A model generated the notes under the pieces. The model worked only from the letters and a program-made list of their open reading frames with translations. It made no database searches and was not told the DNA's origin. The translations under genes were made by a program, and so were the position numbers. This document shows, piece after piece, positions 1-10,744 of a stretch of DNA of 64,000 nucleotides (its first letter is position 1; every line of letters starts with the position of its first letter). This stretch comes from Sipunculus nudus (Eukaryota; Annelida; Sipuncula; Golfingiida; Sipunculidae): NCBI GenBank assembly GCA_026874595.1, contig CM049314.1, positions 68,690,300 to 68,754,299 on the forward strand, in the 5' to 3' direction.

Positions 1-3000
1 AAGAGCACAGGAAGTCCTCTTTCGATTGCGACGAGCATTTCAAGGTTTAATGCCAAATCATGTACGGCTCTCTGACAGAGGTATATCATTTGAATGGGTC
101 TGTCTCTGTATTGACGACTGTGAGCGTCTGCGAATCGCAGCAAAGACAAAAGCTCTTCTCAGTGCTTTTTCTCAATGTGTGACCTTGTGTTGGCCAGATA
201 TTGTTAAACTTCCGGACCTTAACTGCTATGCAATAGAGGGCACTCTACAATGCGCACATTTCGGTAGGTAATGGTTCATTTTCTCGAATTATTAAGTGGT
301 CACTTTATTTTTATGGATTTATCGTGGATATTTACGTTTAAAAAGTTTTTGTATGATTCTCTCAGGGCGACCGCTTGTCACCAGATTTGATTTTTTCGAA
401 CGATACAAGGTACGACCTGCTTTACAAAGTACATTTTAAAATTTTTTTATGAATACTTACTTTGACAACATATATAGATAGTAGAGTGTGATTTGACAAA
501 TTATATCGTATGGTGCAGTTTTGAAATTTTGTTAAAAAAAATCTAAGATAACTTTTCTTAATCGCAATAAGAATAGGACCATTACCTGTGTAAGGACATT
601 GGTGATAAATGAGTCGGTGGAATTATTATACACAACTTTTGCAGTTAAATATAAGTTATAAGATATTTATTTAACAAAATAAATTGGAATAATTCATATA
701 GAAAACACTGCATTTGATTCATAAAATACGTTTATTGCATGATTGTTTAACTAGATATCAACCATTTGTATATTTAAAACACGAATATTGCTACTCTTAT
801 ATGTCTGTGTAAATAGGATCCGAATGTTTGTTTATTGGATGGCACGGGTGGAATGTTACGGGCAGCTGAATGTGGAGCCACGGAGGCAATGGTCAGCTTT
901 ATGAAACACGGAGTGTCAATAGATTCTTATTGCATGGTATGAATTATTTTCGCGTTTTCAAAATATTACATTGAGTGATAACATGTAAGTTTATACCTTT
1001 TCTACCTACACCTTTTCAAAATATAGCAAAGTGAACCATTCAAGTTCCATCTGAAATATATAAAATCCATCACCAAATTGACATCACACAATTATATAAC
1101 ATAATAGTTATTTTACATTATTTATGTGTCCTTTATCCAAAAAATACAGAATGTCAATCAAAGGTGTACCAGACAAGTGTTGATTAAGTTTAACTTATAA
1201 ATATTGGATTATACTTTGGATGCTTTTGTGTTAGCATGGTTTTGAAATACGCGATATTTGAGTATGGGAAATTATCGCTAAAAGGCAAAACCGTCGTGAA
1301 TAGGACGCCACCCAGCACAGATGAGTAGTCATTATTTCTTTAACCATAATAGAATCGCATGTATATTGTACCGGTAGCGTAACATATAAGCATTCATTTA
1401 ATGGAACCCGCATTTCAAGATTTCCATGCATATTATGTAATTGATATAATAATGATATTGAATTAGTATAAGAAACTGTATGGTAAATCACGAAAATGAA
1501 ACCTTTGCGAAACACTAAGGTAAAAATTGCAAATATTTAGCTTCGCAAATATTAAATAAACTGCGGCTTGCGGTGTTTGTTTTTAAAAATAGAAAACACA
1601 ATATGTCCGTGATCCTACATCAAGAATCAATTGATTTGCAGACTGGAGAAACCGCATTGATGCTCGCGGCTGCAAATGGTCACAAGGAAACCGTGTCAAA
1701 GTTGTTGGTGTTGGGAGCTGATGTCAGTCGTACTGATCAAGTAAGTTTAACATTTGTGAATAAAAAAAATAAGACCGAGAGATTACTCTTAAGTTCAAAT
1801 AGCCATTCATTTTGAAATAAGATCTCACTCATATTTATACTATATATGATATTTTGTCTGTTTGCAACGTATACAGCTCCAGCAGGCCAAGGTTAATCTT
1901 TCGAATTTTTGTAGTTATGTTGAACACTAATTTTATATATGCAGAAAGGAAAAACAGCTTTAATACACGCAGCGGCAAATGGTCACAAAGGCATAGTTTC
2001 CATGCTTCTGAAAGGAGAAGATGTGAGTTTTGTAATGATAACAATTATATTCGGTTTTATTATCTGTACTGAACTGTGAAATTATCACTCAGTGGAACCA
2101 GAACGATGCCTCTCGTTATAATGTTAAGTTTTCTCGTCATTTTTCTTTTTGGTTTTGAGTTTCCGCATAATTAACCAATGGGCTACCTCAGAAGATGTCT
2201 TCGTGATTAATTACGTTTAAAACACTGTTCCATCTCAGCGCCATTCAGTGTTAGTTAATGAAACATGTTTTGGCATCAAAACTGGATAATTACTTTGTAC
2301 ATTCTTGTTAGATTGAGTGAATTACTTACGGGAATACATAAAGTTTTACTGCCTTGAGCTGAAAAATGTTTAAGGCTAATATTTAATCGAAAAGGTAGAT
2401 ATCCTAAACTTCTAAATCGTTCAACGTTTTAATCCAGATGGCGCTGAGAAGCAAAAGTGGTAGTTACTGTAAATAACAATGATCTTGTTCAAAGGTACCG
2501 CGCTGACAATTCATAGACACTCGGGTTGAACATTTCATACCAACAATGTAGGAACAATCTTAAATCTTATGTTGGCTCCCAGGTGCACAATGAACAAAAC
2601 TGCATTTTTTTTGCACCACGTAACTGATTGTTTGGAGGTGTTGAAGCTTCAATTACAGGTTTAAATTATTATATTACATAATAGGTAGATCTAGAGAAAG
2701 CACTGGTTTATGCGGTCAGAGGAAAGCATCTTGCGGTACTCCAGGAAATCGTAGAACATGTCAAAGCAACACGCAGGAACATAGTGGTACGTAGCCTTTG
2801 TATGCGTATCCGGTTTCGACAGGTGTATCAGGAAATATTGTCTTTACTCTGAGAAGGTTATACAATACAGTCACGAAACCTCAAGTTCACTTTCTTCGCT
2901 TTAGCTCCAACAGAGCTGAACTTGTAGATTGTAGCACACACATTGCTTACAATATAAAAAATAAGAACTGTACTCAAGATTCGACTTTTTAATGCAAAAA

Positions 3001-3084
3001 AAAATCAAATAATAGCGGGAGTTATAATAATATCTAGTGTACTAATTACTTTCAGATGTAATGATTTATTTTTCTTTTACACAC

Positions 3085-3137
<53 letters not shown>

Positions 3138-3378
3138 AGAGTGTGGTCTTAGTAACATATTTGTCCATGTTTCAGGAAACATTCGATAAGCCATTTAAAA
3201 TAGCCCGTAAAATCGGACTAGAAAAAGTGTTACAGGTGTTCCTAAGCGTTGAAGAATATCTACGTGCCGTTAGACCCAAGGTATAAGATGTTTTTTTTCC
3301 TGTTAATGTTTATATAGATATACACATTTTGCACTCAGTTAACGTGCACAAATTGTAAAAGATGTTTAACATGTAATA

Positions 3379-3428
<50 letters not shown>

Positions 3429-6400
3429 TCATAAAATGGCTTTTCATATCAGTTTGGAGGTTTCCTGTTTGATGCAGTTGGGCTTCAACAAGATGGTGTT
3501 GCAGCACTCTTTCTTAACCATGGGACGGATCCAAATGTTGTATCAAGTTCGGTATGCTCACATTCCCCATATCCATCAATTGCTGACACTCAAAGCAACA
3601 AGAATAGTATATTTGTTTCCACATTCTTTTAATATAATAGGTTTTGATAAACTTGGGCGTATGCTTTATTACCAGGATGGGTTCACGCCACTTATGGTCG
3701 CAGTAGCCTTAAACAACAAAGAGGGTGTAAAATTACTTCTTGACCACAGAGCAAATCCGGAAATCACTGCAAAAAACCAGGTACATGTACTTGTTCATCA
3801 TATATTCATGATTATTCTTTAACAAAACTGGGGAATAATCTTTTAATTCTCACATATCACACATATTGCACCCAAGCATGGAACCTATGCTTAAAAATTA
3901 GGAATCCACTGAAACAGCATAATAGCATTAACCTCATGCTCAAGAATAATATCTTATTTGATTGGTGGGACAGAATTTGGTGAGATAAAGTGTTAAAATG
4001 TACACATTATCCGATTTCAGCTGGTAAACAGTTCAGGTTTATTTTTCTGTATCTTTTCTGTTATCTGTCCTGCGGACTATTCAAATTTCAGCCTACTTAC
4101 CTGTGGCATTGTTAATGAACAAAACCCTATCCAACGTCTTCAAATAAACAGAAGCAATTATGTACATTATGTATTATTTAGGTTTTGCTCTTTAAAGTAA
4201 TAATCTGTTGAATTACATTCCAAAAGTAGACAGAACACTTTGATGATATTCTCTCTATATTTGACATATTTAAGAAATGTTTAACCCCTTTACTAGGCTA
4301 ATTAAAAGCAAGATTTTATTCATACATAGAACCACCTTAACAGACTCAAAGGAATACAAATTTATCTACCATAGTCCGCGTTCTGCATCATTTCGCGCGG
4401 ATACGGCCATTCCCCAACCATGCGGGCATAGGCATTGGTAGGTGTGGAAGAACAGTCATGTTTCAGTCTATAAAAAAATGTATTATAATTTGTTAATTTT
4501 TTCCATTCACTCCACAAAATGATAAGTAAAAAAGAATCAATTGCGATACAAATATTAAAATGAAACAGTTACAGGCAAAAATCTAAATATATGAACAATT
4601 CTGCATTCACCAAAACGTTTAGATACCAAACAATATGAAAATAAAATAAATGGCCATTTTGCTTACTTTTTATTTCATGATAAATTAAATACAAATACCA
4701 TCGTTTTTTAAAGTATTCTAATTTTTTGTTATTTCTGCTATTTTATATTAAATTCTGACATATACCGTATTTCCTTGAACAGACGCCGGGCCTTAAATAG
4801 TCGCCTGCCTTATTTAGTCGCCGGGGCAATACAATGTCCCAGAAAAATAAACGCCGGCCTTAAAAGGACGCCGGTCTATTTCACAGGCCTGGTGTCAGTT
4901 TCCATGTTTGCCACCAGATGTCTTTGGTGTATTAACCGGTAAAAATGACCATAGATTGTTGTATGAATTTCGGTTTGTTGCATTGATACTATGTTTAATT
5001 CCTCTTAGTCTATAAATCATTCTTTTATCTTACGTGGATGCTAATTTCCGTGAGGGACACCATTTATTGAAGATTCGTGCCAATAGTTGTTTACTAAAAT
5101 ATGCTTAAGAAATTTATACTGAATATTTAAGATTTAGTATCATACAAAACTCTTACATACTCGTATCATACAAAACTCATACATACTCTCTCTCTACAAA
5201 ACTTTTAATGTGTAGATACTTATAAAATCGTCTGATGTTTTGGTTATATAGTATGATATCGTCGGCTTAGTCAGTTGTACAGTACTTATCCTATATCTTA
5301 ATTTATGGTAGATCTGATGTAACTTTAATTTACTCAATGGCAGAATGGATTTTCTGGAAAAATTATTTAATATATTATTTACACACTCCAAGTTACCTCC
5401 TTCCTCGGTTGTGCCAATCTGATCGTGAGTCACCTTACTTTTTTATGGCTAATGAAATTAGATCGTACCAGGCAATAAACTATATACATTTAACCCTCTA
5501 GATTTCCAGTATTAAATGACAGGACATGATTCTTTACATCAAATAAATCCTGTACCTTTTGTATTCCTACTTTTCTTTACAGATTTTCTTCAAATTATAA
5601 ATCCACAAAGCTTTCCAGGGTTTTTTCCACACTCAGAAATATCTTTAAGTCCAGCCCACTCTTGATGCCAGAAAGAATGTATGCAGGTGTCAAACATTCA
5701 AACCTCCTTTTTCTATTTCTTGCACTATGACAGATCTTTTATTCTCTTTTTCCCACATTTCATAAAAGGAAATAATTTTATTGAGTTCATTTACATATTT
5801 TCCCGATATATTATTACTTCTAAAGTAATAATTAACTTTAGACATCTTTTTATTATTTGAATTTTTCTTTGCATTGTTAGATTTCTTTGTTTCCGAAGCT
5901 GTATAGTCTTCTCTTTTTGTTTAAACTTATCCTCTGAATTAAGCTCTTCACATTTATGTTTATCATATGATAAAAATCTCTCCAAGAAGTTTGATTGGTT
6001 TATCTGGCCAGTGAATACCTAATGGTTTCAATTTACTATTTATGTTCTTGCCTATCTACATGCCTTCTGATTTTCTAAATTTAATTTCAGCCCAATAAAT
6101 TCTCGAAATTTTTTCCATGTTTTAAAAAGTTACTACCATATATTTTATCTTAGTGAATAGCAAATGTATCATCTGCATATTGTAGGAGTTTAACTTGAGA
6201 CCCCTATTCTAATTTCTCTAATAGTTGCTTAATTTCTCATTTAATTGCTAGGATTTCTATGGCTTATATAAAAAGTAGGAAGACAGAGGGTCCCCTTGTC
6301 GGTCTCCTCTCTCAACTTTAATATTGCCAGATGTTATACCGTTATTAATTATACAACTGCTTGTATCATTGTATAACAACTTTATCTAAGATAAAAATGT

Positions 6401-9400
6401 TTTTTCCAATTTTAATTTCTTTAGTGTAGGCTGCATGAAGGTCCATTCTTAAGAATCAAAGGCCTTTTCCCCAGTTTAATGCAATTGTCTTAACAGGAAT
6501 TTAGTTTTCATCTGTGTAATCTAGTAAATCTTGGACAAATCTAATATTTTCAACAATAAATCTATTTATCTATAATTCTGATAAGATTGTATAATGTTTT
6601 GCAAAACCTTTGAAAGTCTAATAGAAGGTGTTTCAACTAAAATATCATAGTCTGTATTTAAAAGTGATATTGTCCGCCATTTTTTTAACAAAGTACAGTC
6701 TTTTTTTATTTTTTTGTGTAATAAAGTTATAACTGCTTGCTTCTGGGATACAAATAGTTTACCCTCCTCAAATGATTTAATGAAAGATTTCATTAACAGA
6801 GGCTCTACTTTTGGCCAATATGTCATATAGAACTTAAAAGGCACACCATTATTTCCATTATTATTTTGAAATGATTTAATTGTATTATATAAATCATCTT
6901 GCACATAAAATTATCATCTTCTTGTGACAAACGTGAGTCTTGATACCTGATAAATATTCTTCAATTTGTTCAAAGCCTTTTTATAATTTGATGAGTATAG
7001 CTTACAATAAAATTCTCTTTCCTGACTTATTATCTCACTTGGAAATACAGTAAATTTTCCATTTCCCTTTTTTAATTTTCTCACCCATTATCTTACTGCA
7101 TTATGCTTTTCTAATTTATAAAAATATTTACCACTGTCTTCACCTTTCTCGAACCACCTGACCTTTGTTCTCAGTACCAGTCCTTGTGTTTTATAAATAT
7201 CTATCTCCTCCAATTCAGCTTTTATTCTTTTGTATATTTTCCATATTTTCCTCTTCTCTCTCTGCGTCTAATTTCATTAAGTTAGTTTGACATCTTTGAC
7301 TGATCAACTAAGTCTTCTTCTCTTGCTTTTGAACATTTATTTTGCTTCTTTATCTTTTCTGATATAGCTTTCTTACTTTGTATTTTACACGCCTATAAAT
7401 TAATATTATCTCAGTTATCATTATATTCTTCTAAACAGCTATGTATGGCTTCAACTATATGTGCGGTTATTTGGTCGTCCTCTATTAAAAATTAATTTTA
7501 TTTCCAATATCCTTTACCCCTTGAGAATGAAGAGGATCTGTGCATATAACCAATTTTGTAAAGGAATGATCAGATTAAATATATGTTAAAAAAATCTGCA
7601 TCTACAAAATAATACTGAAACTGTTTTGTAATAAGCAAATAATCTAACCTGGATGATATGCTATCACTCTTTGTTTTCCAAGTGTATTCCCTTTTATATG
7701 GATTCCTCGTAGGCCAAATATCCAATAGAATATATTGATTCATTATTTTAATTACAGCTTTCCTTACACAGTCTTTTAAGCATAGAGCACCACCTTTCCT
7801 GTCTAAATCTATATTTAGAACTACATTAAAATCACCTCCAATGAAAAATTTGTCTTTTAGTTAAACATATTCATGCAAGATTCTAATGAGATACTTTAAG
7901 AAAGAAATTTGATTTGAAGCATAGTTATGAGCATAAACATTCATAATTATATAACAAGTTTGTTCTATTATCGGTTTTACAGCCAAAAGTTCTACCATCT
8001 TTAGAGCTATATAATTAGTTGACATAATCTGTGTTTAATTGCTGTCTAAACAGTTTCGCTGTTCCTGATCTATTTAAAGTTCCATGCAAGAAGAAAACCT
8101 GTCCACGCCACTCCTCCACATATTTTCTATAATTTTGCAACTATGAGTTTCTTGCAGAAGAAGTACATCACACTATTTTTTTTTATTTTGGCCCATCTAA
8201 ATAATGACCTTTTCAGTTGGTTATTGAGATGAGACCCCGAACATTTAAACTTAAAAGCTCAAGTGTTGTGTTTGACTTTCAAAACATGTAACAACATAGT
8301 AAATATTATGTGGAGTGAAATAATTAAACAAAAAAAAATATCTTCTCCACCTACCCCAACCAGCTATGAGTGTTAACCTAACTAAACCCGACTACAAATG
8401 TACATTGGAGATCTGCTGCTCCCACATGTTTGGTAGTGAGTATGGTACCAGACAACAACTTGGAGAACACAACCACATGGGTTATGTTCTCCATAGACAA
8501 GGTAGTATCACAGACCTTATTTGAGATATATTGATCTTGTTCTTAATAAATGATATTATCTTGCCAAGTGTCAATCAGTTTACCAGCAGTGTTAAGAATT
8601 TTACAATACCATGAAAAATTAGTAGAGACAGTTAATTTGGTCTGTCGACTATAGATCACATCGCTCCTGACACCGTTATTTTTATCAAACTGCTGCTACG
8701 AAGCATCTGCATTATTATTAAAATGCATAAAACTATTTAAAACAGAAAAAAATAGAGACAAGAATGAACAAATGACAAAATTCTGTTGCATAAATCTTGA
8801 CAAAAAATATAAGAATATATTGCATTCACAAACAGAATAAGACAAAAAAAATTAAACTTACGCAGATGACATTTTGGTACTGCTGCGTTCTAAGTCAAGA
8901 TTTACTGGCATCTTTATATATGAATTGTCGGCCTGTTGTTGGTACACATAAGTCCTTTGCCACTGCAAGTACACAGTCAACAAGCGATAATACAAATAGC
9001 TCCTCTCCTACTCCAAGTCTCTCATACCCTTAAAATAAAGACCCTGAATTTACAAATTGATCCCAAATCCGACCAACCGAGGTCTACCCAATCCTTCCCG
9101 CGGTCGCGCACTATCCCTGATAAAATCAGCTATGAAAATCCTTAGTTACCTTTATCTTACATATACAACGTCACAAATCTTTTTGGTTAGTGCACACACA
9201 GTTCTTGAGACCGTTATTTAAGAACTAATACTTAAATTCACCTGTGTGAGAGCGCTGAATGAGTTAAATAAATATAAGTTGCGCCTCAACAATAAGTTTT
9301 CCTCTAACGAAACAGGAATGTTTTTGCCATCAGTGTGAGCTTGTCGCATCAGCGGCAGCACTTTACTTCGCATTTCAAAGTCCTCCTGGATAAAATCCTC

Positions 9401-10509
9401 CTGAATTAAATTACGGCCTCCTCTTCTCGTCGCTTTCCTCATCTCTCTACTGCTCAATCTTGCAATTATATGTCTCACCTTACCATTCCGTTTTTATCTA
9501 GTTTTATGAGTATATTCAATTTCTCTGTTTATATCCTGTTTGGTCATGTCATTCACTAAATCATAGTCATGTATAAAATCAACTAGTTTGTTTCTCCCCC
9601 ATTCATCTCGATTTAAAGGGATACCGGGGACACGTTTATAAAACTCCCTAGTGTAACGTTTCACGTTTCTTATGTGCTTTTTATTTTCAGAAACTTTGTT
9701 ATCAGTTGCTTCTCGTGCAGTACGTTCAACCTGGAGATGTTCTGCAAGAATTTTCTCTCTCTTTTAATATTTTATGCTTTTAACGGCATTTAGAAGGTTG
9801 ATTCTGTCATTTTTAGTTTACTGTCAAATTCTTTAGTCTGATATGACCAATGATAAAGTCTCGGGTGTCACCTATTTCAGTGTATAACCCTTTAATTGTG
9901 TCCATGATGTTCTTATATCACGCTTCGTTAAACACCTAAGGCATGTTCTCCTCAGTGCTCACTTCCCCACTTCTTTCCGTCCGCTCAGACACTGTAACAG
10001 TTTGACTCGTTTTTCTTAGCATATATCTATCCACAGATTGTTCAATTGCTTTTAGTCTGCTTTGTGCTGACTTTTTATTCTCAGGCAACAGTTATTCCAA
10101 ATAATTTGGTCAGAGCGCTGCTGAAACATTTCTAGCTAGGTGTCGCCGTTAAAAAGAAACTGTGAATATGTCACCTTTAAGCTTAATACTACCATAAGCG
10201 TACGCCTAACGTTAAGAATGATTGCTATGACGCAAATCATTGCAGCAATATGAAAAAAAGGAGAGCTCTTGGTGCAGAGATTGCGCTGGTGGTATTTATT
10301 CAAATATTCCTGACTAATCCTGCATGTATATTTGATAAAAAAAGTGCATTTCTATGAGAACCAAGAACCAACTCCATTATCTTCCAATTGTAATCTTATA
10401 ACCTTTTCCTGAATATTTGCAGCACACGGCGTTGCTCCAAGCCGCAAAGTTAGGAAGACAGGATATAATGGAACTCATGCTAAATTATAGTAGACAGCCG
10501 GGCGGTCAG
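1..10509 (+). CDS. Gene 1 (5'-partial): domain X plus ankyrin-repeat protein
   Basis: A multi-exon gene entering from the left edge. Exons seen: 2-263, 366-409, 817-936, 1642-1740, 1945-2022, 2685-2786, 3176-3280, 3453-3551, 3676-3780 and 10423-10509. Each is bounded by AG and GT and the frame stays open across every junction. The first junction is phase 1 and all later ones are phase 0. The first two exons give the end of a conserved domain X, the others one ankyrin-like repeat each. Exon for exon it parallels the downstream gene 2, so the two arose by tandem duplication. The exon at 817-936 has no counterpart in gene 2. The repeat at 1945-2022 is short (26 residues). No SOCS-box exon follows 10509. 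The CARD-like exons expected in front of domain X would lie outside the window. The product is probably a cytosolic protein-interaction scaffold (inference). Exon calls come from reading splice signals and from paralogue comparison only. Confidence 0.72.
2..409 (+). CDS. Gene 1 exons encoding the end of domain X
   Basis: Exon 2-263 (partial) and exon 366-409 join in phase 1 (G|GG). The product includes LSDRGISFEW, a CLCIDDCERLRIAAKTKAL segment, SQCVTLCWPD, IEGTL and, across the junction, a G-x-P-x-VTRF motif. Gene 2 at 16891-17532 has the same order of motifs (SLDDCEILRIGARTKTL, SQCVLVCWPD, IEGTL, GQPVVTRF) and the same intron position. I do not recognise this domain in any family I know. Its strong Cys/Trp conservation between diverged paralogues says that it is folded and selected. 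Confidence 0.7.
817..3780 (+). CDS. Gene 1 ankyrin-repeat exon array (eight exons)
   Basis: One repeat per phase-0 exon. The clearest are 1642-1740 (TGETALMLAAANGHKETV, then LLVLGADV) and 3676-3780 (DGFTPLMVAVALNN, then LLLDHRANPEIT). The exon at 1945-2022 (KGKTALIHAAANGHKGIV) ends early with donor GTGAGT and lacks the terminal hairpin of the repeat. The exons at 2685-2786 and 3176-3280 are divergent helical repeats without TPLH. They align with gene 2 exons 19283-19384 and 19552-19653. The exon at 3453-3551 has GTDPN in the turn. The exon at 817-936 (GMLRAAECGATEAMVSFMKHG) is present only in gene 1. Confidence 0.7.
2023..2684 (+). other. Intron of gene 1
   Basis: No exon, repeat or other element seen. 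Confidence 0.4.
3084..3130. repeat. (TA)n microsatellite
   Basis: A TA tract with one G interruption, 45 bases upstream of exon 3176-3280. A second tract at 3381-3426 precedes exon 3453-3551 by 26 bases. Confidence 0.95.
4755..4900. repeat. Dispersed 'ACCGTATTT' type repeat
   Basis: 'taccgtatttccttgaac' is followed by internal iterations of 'acgccgggcctta', 'gtcgcctgccttat', 'acgccggccttaaaa' and 'gacgccggtct'. Short MITE-like repeats with this opening are widespread in invertebrates. The function is unknown and the boundaries are approximate. Confidence 0.5.
6566..6904 (-). pseudogene. LINE reverse transcriptase fragment
   Basis: A 112-residue open remnant with GVPFKFYMTYWPKVEPLLMK, SQKQAVITLLHKK and KWRTISLLNTDYDIL. 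These are the N-terminal reverse transcriptase blocks shared with the other LINE copies here (compare RPITLLNTDYKL near 25250). Confidence 0.85.
9218..9478 (-). pseudogene. LINE ORF1 C-terminal fragment
   Basis: An 86-residue frame with RHIIARLSSREMRKATRRGG and KVLPLMRQAHTDGK. It resembles the C-terminal domain of L1 ORF1 proteins and lies where ORF1 should be, upstream of the endonuclease remnant in element orientation. Confidence 0.55.
10423..10509 (+). CDS. Gene 1 ankyrin exon, last one shared with gene 2
   Basis: Acceptor TTTGCAG, donor GTAAAT, 29 residues beginning HTALLQAAKLGRQDIMELML. It aligns with the gene 2 exon at 21265-21360 (DTALLEASEAGFSNIVDLLL). It is separated from the previous gene 1 exon by a 6.6-kb intron holding an antisense LINE. 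It is the last gene 1 exon with an obvious gene 2 partner. Confidence 0.65.
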
Positions 10510-10662
10510 GTAAATGTATGGTACCGATCCTTGATATAAATATGCACAAATATTTATATATCCATAACTGGTATCCATTTAAACTATTTTCCACATATGA
10601 AAAGCATTTTTTTAAACTGTATCATGCATACATGTATCATTTATTTAATGGGTGACTTCCAG

Positions 10663-10744
10663 GAAGGTAAAATTCTTTCTGAAGGCCAATCGCAGATGTC
10701 AGCAGGTATGAACTATGAAAATGAGACTGGTGCATCGCACACCG
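10663..10744 (+). CDS. Candidate linker or first coding exon of gene 2
   Basis: Acceptor-like CTTCCAG before 10663 and a good donor GTAAGT after 10744. The frame is open through MSAGMNYENETGASHT. It enters in phase 0 (matching gene 1 exon 10423-10509) and leaves in phase 1 (matching the CARD exon at 11008). It could therefore be a linker joining genes 1 and 2, or the 5' exon of gene 2 starting at one of its ATGs. The polypyrimidine tract is poor. No domain is seen in it. Confidence 0.4.

Larger units (their letters stand above)
5440..9990 (-). mobile_element. Decayed L1/Tx1-like LINE in gene 1 intron
   Basis: Minus-strand coding remnants in LINE order. ORF1 C-terminal residues lie near 9480-9218 (RHIIARLSSREMRKATRRG). 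The endonuclease with a 'LLLQETH' block is read near 8165-8130. The reverse transcriptase palm is at 6904-6566, and a YADD box lies near 6180-6155. Many stops and shifts interrupt it. Both ends are approximate and no target duplication was found. It lies between gene 1 exons 3676-3780 and 10423-10509. Confidence 0.75.
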